From Sthenelais limicola (taxonomy: Eukaryota > Annelida > Polychaeta > Phyllodocida > Sigalionidae), in contig OW804097.1 of assembly GCA_942159475.1 (NCBI GenBank), forward strand, positions 50,736,986 through 50,800,985: a stretch of DNA of 64,000 nucleotides. Direction: 5' to 3'. Shown one piece after another: positions 53,109 through 62,167 of this stretch. Within the stretch, counting starts at the first letter, position 1. Every line of letters starts with the position of its first letter. The notes beneath the pieces are model-generated. The model searched no databases. It had not been told where the DNA came from and saw only the letters and a program-made list of their open reading frames with translations. The position numbers were made by a program, and so were the translations under genes.

Positions 53109-53220
53109 GGGAAAATAAAAGTATCCCGACCTTGGTGCAGCATTTACTTGTCTGACTCACTTTGTTTGTCCACTCATCTTCGTCCACTCATCTTCGTGGT
53201 TAGCCAATAATAATAATTAT
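53109..53220 (+). repeat. Split direct repeat B1
   Basis: 112 bp, from GGGAAAATAAAAGTATCCC to TTAGCCAATAATAATAATTA, nearly identical to B2. It contains a tandem GTCCACTCATCTTC pair. It directly abuts A2. Confidence 0.95.
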
Positions 53221-53415
53221 GTGATAGATTCATGAATGTATGTATAATTGTTTAGTGGGACTTTCGTCCACCCTCTACCTGTTGGCTACTGTTGATCCAC
53301 CGTACTGTTGGTCATGGTTGTTAGGGGCAACGACTCCTCGCTTGAACTGTTGGCGCGAATACTGGCGTCAGTGCATGGTAGCCATATTGGCGATCGGTCA
53401 AGAAATTTTTTCTTT
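53221..53415 (+). repeat. Split direct repeat A2
   Basis: The partner of A1. It starts at the base after B1 and ends about 15 bp before B2. Confidence 0.95.
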
Positions 53416-53429
53416 GTTTATTTGTTTAG

Positions 53430-53541
53430 GGGAAAATAAAAGTATCCCGACCTTGGTGCAGCATCTACTTGTCTGACTCACTTTGTTCGTCCACTCATCT
53501 TCGTCCACTCATCTTCATGGTTAGCCAATAATAATAATTAT
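53430..53541 (+). repeat. Split direct repeat B2
   Basis: The partner of B1 and the right end of the element. The following sequence (from 53542) shows no further match. Confidence 0.95.
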
Positions 53542-53942
53542 ATAATTTAAGTAATAGGCAATGATACAATGTTTGGACATATTTTTCAATGAGAGTTATG
53601 GAAAGAGATGCGACATTGCACCACAGTGCGGAAAGGGAAGGTGGGAGTAATGTAGGTTTTTAGACTGAGGTACAAGGACGGAGAGGAATTTACAGTTAAA
53701 TGTCATGTCACAGGCAAGGGTAATAAATGCTCTAGCGAATTTTTGGGCGGAGTTAAAGAGTAAGGTAAATATTGATACAAAGTTTTTGTTTAGCACGGAT
53801 ACAGTGGGCTTACGTAGGATATCATTGGGAAATACACACTGGCGTTATGATGCTGGCATTGTGTCAATGGGACAAGGGGGTACATATAGAAAATGCAGTG
53901 ACTATGAATGTATTTGGGATTTGCGATTGCTGAGCAAAGAGC
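53542..53942 (+). other. Leader region of the spliced gene
   Basis: About 400 bp between the DIRS element and the first exon. An 81-residue ORF (53705-53950) overlaps it, but it has no recognised motif and overlaps the start of the better-supported exon. It may hold the promoter or 5' UTR. Confidence 0.35.
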
Positions 53943-56044
53943 ATGGATAGTCACATGAATGAAGTTTTTTCGCAACTGGCTTGTTACTTGGCTAGAGACA
54001 TTGAGGAGGAGCAGCTAATTCCTCTAATGGAGAGAACAGTAGAAGTAAGTAGTAATTATATTATTGCTTTTGTGAATTAGAAATTGTAATTGTATTATTG
54101 ACTTTTGTATACATTGGAGAGACTATGAAAGTTACTACCGGCACTGAAGCTATTTTATTTATTTAGGTGTTGAAACGCCGCCAGGCAATTAAAAATAAGA
54201 GGAAACTGGAAGAGTTACTAGAAAAAATTGACAATACCGAACATTCTGCTATTAATACCTCACTTCCATTTACAGCGAATAAAGCTAAAGATAATAAGCC
54301 AGCCTTTCAAACTCAAACATGTCCTTTACCCCAAACTTCTATAACTCGACAACCTTTGGTGGACTTAGCTAAAGCAGATGCTTCTCAAACCTTTGCGACT
54401 TTTCAACCTTTAGGCGTTTTTGGCGGTCGAGTTCAAGAGCAGGGCAGGTCAGTGGATTTACATACTGTCAATGACCGCACTAGCAATGCGACAATTGACG
54501 GTGTTACCCGATGTAGGCGCATTTCCTTAAAAAGTAATGATTCTTATTTGCCTACCCCGCTAAATGACGTGCAACTACAAGTAAAAACCGCACTTAATGT
54601 AAACGATGCATACAAATTATCCTACAGGAGGAAACGATCATTAAATGTAAGTACGAAAGGAGACATAACCAAACCCAGTGTAAAGAGAAGCAAGGATAAA
54701 TTGGCCAGTTTTACCCAAGGAAGAGCGGATAATAACGCAATAAAAATATGCGGTTTACCTACATATGCAGATAATTTTATGAGTGCTACACCAATAAAAA
54801 ATGGCGCCAGTATATCTAAATCTGAAATGCACCCCTTTTCTATGTGCGCGGATAATCCCTTAATACCTTTACCAATGGGATTTGTTCCCGAAGTTGCTGG
54901 AACTTCCGAACAAAGAGCTTTGGGCTGCGAGCAAAGGAAGCCGCCTATATTTAAGGACGCTTTAACAGATTCGTCATTAGATCCATTGCTGTCTTCAACA
55001 GCGGCTTCCGCGCTTACTGCTTCTCCGGTAGACTTACCTTCCTATTCCCAATTTACTTCTATTTCCCCTCAGCGAGAACAATCTGAGCTATTCTTTAGTG
55101 CGAGTCCTAACACGTCTAATAGTTCATCGGTACGAAATCGAGAGGTGAAGTTTCCACTGGATGTACTAGTGCAAGCGGCAAACGAAGTAGAAGCAAAGTC
55201 TTCACTGACTCTATCAAGCCAAGAGGTAAAGAGAGTAGAGCTGACTTCATTAGAGGTAAGGAAACAAAAAGGGGAGACTGTCGGATTTAAAATGATATTG
55301 CGTGGATGTGAGACAAGTAATAAAATCTACAAGACAATTGTTTGTTTATAAATTTTATATTATTATTATTACAGACAGAAATAGTGATTGGTGGTACAGT
55401 TCCTCAGTTAAAGATTAATAAGGATGTTTTGAATCGTGTACATGGTTAATTTTACTATTATTATTGCAGACGTTGTATGAAATAAGGCATTACAGAATGC
55501 AGAAGTTGTATGAAATAAGGCATTACAGAATGATTTAATTGATGGTGACTTTAAATATGTTCTATACTATTACAGATATTGAGAGAATCTAATTTGTTAC
55601 CACATGGTGGGTTTGAATGTATTGGTATAAACAAGACACAAGGAAAGTCATTTTACCCGACTGAATGTGAGCCGGCACCTATTCGATTGCCAATGGAGTT
55701 GACGGGTAGTAGTAACATTTTTACAATGGACGGGGCCTGCAATATGGATACCGCTACCAGCGCGAGGTCGATGACTTTGGGAGCGGAGAATGGTGGCGAT
55801 AACAATAGGAATCGAATGGTGAGGCACTGAAAAATATAAAATAGACAGTAATGTAAGTAATGTTGATGAAACGGGTGTATATACACATTATATGTTGTTA
55901 TTACTTGGTTACAGGACTAGTAACAGTGATATTGTTTTTTTACAGGAACAATGCCGTAAATGTCGAAGAATGGCTGTGAGTGATAAACTAACAAATGGAA
56001 TGTGTGGATCATGCTGCGCCGAAAAATTTAAATTTAGAATCTAG
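53943..56044 (+). CDS. Unrecognised five-exon gene with C-terminal zinc ribbon-like motif
   Basis: I model exons 53943-54044, 54167-55255, 55375-55437, 55576-55818 and 55946-56044. All introns are 118-138 bp, start with GT (GTAAGT, GTAAGG, GTACAT, GTGAGG), end in pyrimidine-AG, and are in phase 0, giving about 531 residues. The ATG at 53943 is the first after an in-frame TGA. The N terminus is helical (LKRRQAIKNKRKLEELLEKI), the middle is low-complexity and Ser/Thr-rich, and the last exon encodes a C-x2-C...C-x2-C motif (CRKCRRM, CGSCC), likely zinc-binding. It lies 230 bp upstream of the polB gene on the same strand and could belong to the same element. I do not recognise the family and assign no function. 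Confidence 0.6.
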
Positions 56045-56271
56045 GGAGGTGATATTACCCGTAAACAAGGAGGACAGGAAATTTAGAGTTAGTTAGTTTT
56101 GTACATAGCTTTTACATACATATTTATTGTGAGCGATTGATCCATTTTGAAATGGTTTAAACTGAAATTATATTATAAAAAGCTAGGGAAGAGATATATA
56201 AAAGATATATTAAACCAATGTTGTTTATGATTTATTTAAAGACCATACTAATGAAGTGCGTAGGTTCAACA
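56045..56271. other. Spacer between the spliced gene and polB
   Basis: AT-rich, without ORFs, probably the 3' end of one gene and the leader of the next. Repeated AAAGATATAT-like words lie near 56195-56210. Confidence 0.4.
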
Positions 56272-56425
56272 ATGAGTTGCCGGCATTGTGGAAGAATATT
56301 TACTTGAACATACGACAAGAAGAGCCATGAAAGCATTTGCTTGGTTCGTAAGTCTTGTGATGTATGCGGATATAGACCTCAGAACAAGAAAGATGCCCTT
56401 AACATGCAGTATTGCATAATCATGC
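56272..56425 (+). pseudogene. N-terminal zinc-finger-like extension of polB
   Basis: From ATG 56272 the frame shows C-x2-C...H-x3-C and C-x2-C patterns (SCRHCG, KSHESIC, CDVCGY), like the finger array preceding this type of polB. A TGA at 56305-56307 and a frame change before 56426 break it. It continues as YKCRTCGKKC...HRGHLH in the next frame. Confidence 0.55.
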
Positions 56426-58024
56426 ATGTACAAATGTAGAACGTGTGGGAAGAAATGCAATAATCGTAAAGACTTCTATATTCATAGAGGACATTTACAT
56501 GGAAGTGGAAATGGTTTACAAGACATTCCATGGGATAATGCACCGTGGGGAGATGATCAAGACATTCAGCTGGCTTTTAATGCAAATAGAGGGCATGTAT
56601 TAAGAACGCACAGGAGAGGAGAAATGACGATGCACTTTAATTTTCTGACGAATGATTTAGACGGGGGTGTAGAAGAAATAGACTCCCATATTGATGAAAT
56701 TTCTAATGAAGTAGACCATGCATTTAAAGTGGACGTAAGTCTGGGCATATTACTAAGACATTCTGAAACAGGTGAACTGAGATATTTTATTCCATTTTCG
56801 AATGCTAGTGTTTTCAGCGAACCAATGTATATATCTAATCAAACTGGATTTTTAAGGTTAAGAACGCGACTAAGAAATATAGACTTACACGAACTTGTTA
56901 GGAGTATGAGACCCAATTCTAAATGGAAACAGGTTATTATTTTAAATGTGGGATATTTTATAACATTAACAAAATGGCCATTGGGGCGAGGATTTTGTCC
57001 AGAGTATCTACAGAGGAAAAAAAGTGTATTGTGCTTAGACACAATTAATAATCGCACTATGGTTGTTAGAGATAAACTTTGTGCATTTAGAGCATTAAGT
57101 ATTCATAGAGGAGCAGGAGATATGGAATATGAAACTAGAAGGTTATACGCCGAATGGAGAGAGTTTAATGAAAATGTACTAAATCGAGCTCTTCCCTCAA
57201 ACCCAGCAGAATTTAAAGGGTTGTTAATGGAGGAATTTACAGATTTTGAACAATGCTTCCAGGTGTGCTTAAATGTATATGACTTGCAGCCAGATGATTC
57301 GGTAATTTTGCATTATTTATCAAAAGAACTATTTACGACAATATTATATTTAAATATGTACGAGGAACAATTAAGCTACATAACGGATTTTAAAGCATAT
57401 GCACATAAATTTCAATGTGAAGAATGCCATAGAATATTTAATCAGAAAATAGAATTAATGAGGCATCGTAATGGTTGTTTGGCTCAAACGAGATATGAAC
57501 TTCATGGAGGTGTCTTTTCTCAAACGAAAACAATATTTGAAGAATTGCATGATGTTGGAATATGCACCAATGAGATAACATATCCATGGTTTGCTACTTT
57601 TGACTTTAAGAGCGTTTTAACAAAGGTTTACGAACAAAACTCAGAAAAATTAGTTTGGTTGCAAAATCACAAGCCCATTTCTGTGAGTATTTGTAGTAAT
57701 GTAGAGGGGCACACCCAGCCGGATTGTTTCGTACACGAAAATTTGGATGAACTGTTAAGGTTAATGTTTGAAAAGCTTAACATTATTCAAAAAACAGCGA
57801 AAACTCTAGCTCAAAGTAAATGGAAGTCTGTTATGCAAGAATTAGACGCAAAGTTACAACAATGGCATGTTGATGCCGAAGAAGAAAAAGACGCCGACAA
57901 TGAAAGAGGTGAAGTAGACGATGAGGGACTGTCAGCCATAATATCAATGGATATACTAGAAGAGCAAGAAAGTGAGGAAATGTCATTTCCTCACTATGTT
58001 CTGAAACTAAATCAAGAAAAATGA
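56426..58024 (+). CDS. polB part 1: zinc finger, N-terminal domain and exonuclease motif I region
   Basis: 532 residues. A C2H2-like finger (CRTCGKKC...HRGHLH) starts it, followed by a long N-terminal domain, a KLCAFRALSIHRG block that in my memory is typical of this polB group, and a second finger-like CEECHRIF...MRHRNGC. The WFATFDFKSVL block (about residues 389-398) is where the exonuclease I motif (Asp-x-Glu) should be, but the Glu is Lys (K395), so proofreading is probably lost. The C terminus is acidic. The reading frame ends at a TGA overlapping the next ATG by an ATGA-like junction; the following part is the same protein in another frame. Confidence 0.7.
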   Translation: MYKCRTCGKKCNNRKDFYIHRGHLHGSGNGLQDIPWDNAPWGDDQDIQLAFNANRGHVLRTHRRGEMTMHFNFLTNDLDGGVEEIDSHIDEISNEVDHAFKVDVSLGILLRHSETGELRYFIPFSNASVFSEPMYISNQTGFLRLRTRLRNIDLHELVRSMRPNSKWKQVIILNVGYFITLTKWPLGRGFCPEYLQRKKSVLCLDTINNRTMVVRDKLCAFRALSIHRGAGDMEYETRRLYAEWREFNENVLNRALPSNPAEFKGLLMEEFTDFEQCFQVCLNVYDLQPDDSVILHYLSKELFTTILYLNMYEEQLSYITDFKAYAHKFQCEECHRIFNQKIELMRHRNGCLAQTRYELHGGVFSQTKTIFEELHDVGICTNEITYPWFATFDFKSVLTKVYEQNSEKLVWLQNHKPISVSICSNVEGHTQPDCFVHENLDELLRLMFEKLNIIQKTAKTLAQSKWKSVMQELDAKLQQWHVDAEEEKDADNERGEVDDEGLSAIISMDILEEQESEEMSFPHYVLKLNQEK

Positions 58025-59550
58025 TGCACCGACATTTGCAAAGGCTAAAAATGAGGTTTGGGGAATATACACAAGTGTTTGGATTTAATTCTTCAAACTA
58101 TGATATTAATTTGATTAAAAATTTATTTTTTAAACACATGAAACTGGTGGAAAATACAAATTTTGTAGCCAAAAGGAACAACTCTTACTTGGTAGTGCAG
58201 AATGATTGCTTTAGATTTATGGATATTTCAAACTTTTTGGCACTGGGTTGTTCCTATGCTAAATTTCTGAAAGCATACAAAGTTCCAGAGAAATATTTAA
58301 AAGGTTGCTTTCCGTACGAATATATGGATAATGTTGAAAAGTTGAAAGACACTCAGCTTCCGCCACATGAGGCATTTTACTCAAGCATGAAAAAAAGCAA
58401 TATATCAATAGATGAGTATAATGAAATGCAGAGTGTATGGAAGGAACACAATATGAAAACAACGAAAGATTTTTTAATATGGTACAACAATGCTGATACT
58501 TTTGGATTTGTTCTAGCAACCATTAAACTACAGGCATTTTACTTTGAGAGAGGAATTGATGCCTTTAAAGTGGGTATTTCAGTACCGGGATTAGCCCGCA
58601 GAATGCTGTATGACTCCGGAGTGAAACAAGGTGCTTATTTTTGCAAAATTCCCCCAGAGCATAGAGATTTGTACAACATTATTAACAAAAATATTATTGG
58701 TGGACCTTCCATTATATTCCATAGGAAGTTAGTAGCAGGAGAAACTAAACTAAGACCAGAAGGTTCGGCCATATGTCAAAGAATTGTTGGATACGACGCA
58801 TCTGCACTTTACCTTTCGGCGATAGGGGAAAACATGCCTACGGGATTTTACATAAGAAGAGAAAAAGAGTTTAACTTTAGTCCTGAAAAGCTTCAGAAAT
58901 ATATGCTTATGTACATATGGCTAGACTGGTTAAACTTTAAAGATCCCACCATGAACATTAAACACGCTTGCAACAATGGGAAGGAAATTAGAATAGGAAG
59001 TTTTTTAGTTGATGGTTTTTCAGCGCATTTAAATCTTGTCATAGAGGTTCTTGGATGTTTTTTTCATGGCTGTGAATGCTTAAAATATAAAATGAATGAA
59101 GAACTTCGCCTAAAAAGAAACAAACGTACCCAAGAGAGAAATCAAAGACTTATAGACTGGGGATATAATATTCAATTATATAAGGAATGCTTTATTCGTA
59201 AAGAGATGTCGCTGAATAGCGAATTGAAAATATTTAGCCAAAAATTTTTTCCCAAGTTTTATTCCAAATATCCATTTCAGGTAACGGAAGATACTATATT
59301 AAAAGTGGTTCAATCAGAGGATTTGTTTGGCATGATTGAAGTGGACATACAAATTCCAGCAGGAGAAAAGTCGGAAAGGTACTTTGGTGAAATGTGTCCG
59401 TTGTTTTGCACAATGGATGTACATTATAATGTAATAGGAGAACACATGAAAAGTCACTGTGAGAAATTTCAACTGTCACAAGATAGTCGCAAGCTTTTAA
59501 TTTCGGGTACAAGAGCTAGGCGGTTACTATTAGCAAGCCCACTGTTGTAA
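58021..59550 (+). CDS. polB part 2: exonuclease II/III and palm motif A
   Basis: 509 residues. GFNSSNYDINLIK is the exonuclease II region, WYNNADTFGF the exonuclease III region (Tyr-x3-Asp), and GYDASALYLSA with the Asp the palm motif A. A restriction-endonuclease-like insert region follows (VIEVLGCFFHGCEC). This is a protein-primed type family B polymerase by its domain order. The frame ends at a TAA where polymerase sequence should go on; the next frame picks it up after an apparent small deletion. Confidence 0.8.
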   Translation: MMHRHLQRLKMRFGEYTQVFGFNSSNYDINLIKNLFFKHMKLVENTNFVAKRNNSYLVVQNDCFRFMDISNFLALGCSYAKFLKAYKVPEKYLKGCFPYEYMDNVEKLKDTQLPPHEAFYSSMKKSNISIDEYNEMQSVWKEHNMKTTKDFLIWYNNADTFGFVLATIKLQAFYFERGIDAFKVGISVPGLARRMLYDSGVKQGAYFCKIPPEHRDLYNIINKNIIGGPSIIFHRKLVAGETKLRPEGSAICQRIVGYDASALYLSAIGENMPTGFYIRREKEFNFSPEKLQKYMLMYIWLDWLNFKDPTMNIKHACNNGKEIRIGSFLVDGFSAHLNLVIEVLGCFFHGCECLKYKMNEELRLKRNKRTQERNQRLIDWGYNIQLYKECFIRKEMSLNSELKIFSQKFFPKFYSKYPFQVTEDTILKVVQSEDLFGMIEVDIQIPAGEKSERYFGEMCPLFCTMDVHYNVIGEHMKSHCEKFQLSQDSRKLLISGTRARRLLLASPLL

Positions 59551-60218
59551 TGCAAATTTACCAAGTTGGGGAATTTCGTAAAGCTCAGTGTTTTAAACCG
59601 TTTGTAGCGGATGTGACAGAAGCTCGAATAAAAGGAGACAGTGACCCTTCTCAGAGCATTATTGCAGATACAATGAAATTAATTGGTAACAGTGCCTATG
59701 GAGGGATGATCATGTCGAAAGAAAAACATAGAAATGTGTTTTACACAGACAAAAAAACCACAGCAATGCTTAAGGTAAATAGCCCGTTGTACCGTAAAAT
59801 GGCTGAACTAGGACAGGGTCATTATGAACTTGAAATGGCGAAAAGAAAGATTGTTTTAAACCTCCCAATATATCTAGGATTTTTTATTCTTCAGTACGCT
59901 AAAAAAAGAATGTTAGAGTTTTACTATGACTGCTTGGACATTTACATATGCAGGAACAACTTTTGTATTGGAGAAATGGACACGGACTGCTATTATTTAG
60001 GCATTGCGAACAAAACCCTGGCAGAGGCTGTTCGACCGGAACTAAAAGAACAGTTTAACTGTGAAATATACAACCGGTGTGACGATTGTCTTAATCCGGT
60101 TTGGTTTCCAAGAAAATGTTGCGATACTCATGAAAGAAGAGACCAAAGAAAACCGGGTTCATTTAAATTAGAGGCAGAAGGAGAGGAACTTATATGTTTA
60201 GCGAGCAAAACGTATATG
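59550..60218 (+). CDS. polB part 3: palm motifs B and C
   Basis: KLIGNSAYGGMIM is motif B (Lys-x3-Asn-Ser-x-Tyr-Gly) and GEMDTDCYYLG is motif C with the catalytic Asp-Thr-Asp. Cysteines after this (CDDCLNP, KCCDTHE) and the KPGSFKLEAEGEE block precede the site where the TIR element is inserted at 60219. Beyond that point the open frame to 60371 is element sequence and does not belong to the polymerase. Confidence 0.8.
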
Positions 60219-61554
60219 GCCATTTCCACCAATTTGACAACATTTGGGCCCCTAGACACCCCCAGAATACCAAAAAATAATTTTTACTTTTATCAGTTGA
60301 TTTGTTATTTTCTATCAACCTCATATATATGCACATTAAACTGTCAAGTTTGGAACCATTCTGATTATTAGTAATTTTTCTACAGGGGGTCGAAAAATAG
60401 ATCCCAAATATGAAAAAATGCCAAAAATAGCATGTCGAATAATGGTACATATTTCTACATAAATGAGCATTTAAATTAGAAATAGATAAAACAAATATGC
60501 ACATAATGCATTGAACTATTTTGTACTTGATAGGTCTCGACATAAGGATCATAACACCTTTTATTTGGTGAAAATATTCTAACTAGAAGAAAAGTTACAG
60601 CCAAATAACCATTCTGTAATGGTAATGATAATGGCAGCGGCAAGGGTGACAGGTCATTGACCCTCTGCCCACATTATTATGCATGTATACACATTATATA
60701 ACTCATTGTATTTAGAATATATATAACATTCATTACCCTCGTTTACTTTTTTAAGTTAACTTGAATACTTGAATTGATTGTTCCTGTTCTGTTTAAGTAT
60801 TTAGAGACAATTTCTTTTAGGGTAAATGTTCTAATATTATATATATATGTTAGGGATATAATTTCTGACATTTAGTGACGGCAGACGTGACGTAGACGAC
60901 GTGACGAAGACGACAAAAGCGTGACGAAGATTTTTTTAGCATTTTCCCATGAAAATCATTTAAAAAACTCGGAAATTCTTAAGTTCAGTCTACATAGATT
61001 GCTATTAAGCAAAGTTAATAATAAATGTCAAATTAAATTAAAGTTTATTATTAAATTTATGCCTTGTCAGGCTCTAAAAAACCCTAAAATAGGTGTGACG
61101 AAGACGACATGGGCTAGGGTACCCACCCCCTTTTGCTGCCATGTTATTTCTCTGCTATTATTCAAGAAAAACTCAAATCAATACATCTGATGTTGTATAT
61201 CTATGTAATCCCATGCATTCTATCATTATTCATCAAAATTTGATATCTTTTTTTTTATTTATTTATTTATTCCACCTTAGGCACACAGCGTGACGAAGAC
61301 GACATGGGGGGTACCCACAATTTTTTTTAAAGATTTTGATGGCTTTTGGCCAAAAAAATTAATATTTTTTTTTGCATTTTTTTTTACACAGATCATATTC
61401 ACGTATTCACATATTCAAAAATGTTGTTCCACAGGTTGGTAGAACCATCCAATCAAAAAAAAATATCAAAATAATGATAATAAACTTGATTTAAGCCCAT
61501 TTTACCCCTTTCCACGGTTGGGGGCCAAATGTTGTCAAATTGGTGGAATTGGCC
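60219..61554. mobile_element. 1.34-kb TIR element inserted in polB
   Basis: Ends are inverted repeats of about 35 bp: GGCCATTTCCACCAATTTG on the left and its near-exact reverse complement on the right (61536-61554), continuing inward through GACAACATTTGG. ATATG flanks both sides (60214-60218, 61555-61559). Because the surrounding bases are palindromic (TATGGCCAT), a TA duplication with a slightly longer TIR fits equally well. There is no ORF of note, so it is nonautonomous. Inside, GTGACGAAGACGAC occurs at 60901, 61095 and 61290, with a variant at 60887 and a partial copy at 60921. The polymerase frame is the same on both sides. Confidence 0.88.
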
Positions 61555-61936
61555 ATATGCTCAAAGACGGAGATAAGATTAAATTTAATTGCAAGGGTAT
61601 TAATAAAAGTCGAATGGAAAATGTATATCTAACATACAGTTCTGTATTACAAACACAGAAGCCGAAGCAAGGGGTAAACAGAAGCTTTAGGGCAAAACAA
61701 AATGGAATTCATACCTATGAACAAAATCGAAGTGGTTTACTTACTTTTATTGTAAGCGAGAGGTACTGGAAGATGGGGTTTCAACCCGTTGTTTAGATAT
61801 AGAAATGTGCCCTTGGAAAGATAATATTGCTTATTGGTTTGATCAAACTAGTCCTCTCTCAATGGAATATCCCTGTGAAATAAAGTGGGAAGATGAATTA
61901 TTTGTAAATGTCGAGCAACTTTATTTATATAAAATT
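61555..61936 (+). pseudogene. polB C terminus continuing into a NADAR domain start
   Basis: The first part (KIKFNCKGINKSR, GVNRSFRAKQNGIHTYEQ) matches the C-terminal region of this polB type. After a frameshift near 61755, REVLEDGVSTRCLDI is followed without a stop by a NADAR N terminus: TSPLSMEYPCEIKW and NVEQLYLYKIKA, including the conserved Glu. It parallels SPLSNHY...NVEQYLFY of the LINE ORF1p at 13.7 kb. The domain is cut off at about 61937 by the 5' end of another LINE. The fusion reads as original because polymerase and NADAR share one frame across the junction. Confidence 0.7.
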
Positions 61937-62167
61937 AAGGCGGGAAAAGGCGCCAACGACGCAAGATGCGAAGCGCCGGCCAATCCATAATCTTTTCTCG
62001 CTAGAGAAGGCAGAAATCTGAACAAGGACTCTAAAATCTATCAGAAGCTTCATAAAAGTTTCAAGAAACCGAAAACAGCCAAAATTTGGACATTTGTACG
62101 TGAAATACAAGGAGAATAAGAGTTTGATTTTCAAATCTGATTTCACCGTGACTCAACACTCGACACC

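Larger units (their letters stand above)
49226..53541 (+). mobile_element. DIRS-superfamily retrotransposon with split direct repeats (PAT/Ngaro-like)
   Basis: The order is A1 (49226-49418), gag-like, RT, tyrosine recombinase, B1 (53109-53220), A2 (53221-53415), B2 (53430-53541). A1 and A2 are near-identical, as are B1 and B2, and B1 abuts A2 exactly. This A1...B1-A2-B2 layout is the split-direct-repeat structure of PAT and Ngaro elements, which integrate through a circular intermediate using a tyrosine recombinase and do not make target duplications. The coding part has decayed: one nonsense codon in RT, loss around RNase H and a frameshift in the recombinase. Confidence 0.9.
56272..61936 (+). 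pseudogene. Decayed polB gene of Polinton/adintovirus type with C-terminal NADAR
   Basis: One long gene read in pieces. N-terminal zinc-finger-like segment (from 56272, broken by TGA at 56305-56307), exonuclease and palm domains across three frames (56426-58024, 58021-59550, 59550-60218), then a 1.34-kb TIR insertion (60219-61554), then the polymerase C terminus and the start of a NADAR domain (61555-61936). Lesions: in-frame stop, shifts near 58020, 59530 and 61755, the insertion, and replacement of the NADAR end by a new LINE at about 61937. It is an old, dead copy of a self-replicating element or virus-like genome; capsid, integrase and ATPase genes are not in the window. Confidence 0.75.

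Noticed and set aside
53705..53950. 81-residue ORF before the spliced gene
   Set aside because: No motif, and it overlaps the ATG of an exon supported by consistent splice sites and phase.
60219..60371. C-terminal extension of the polB ORF to 60371
   Set aside because: From 60219 the sequence is the inserted TIR element, so these residues are not polymerase.
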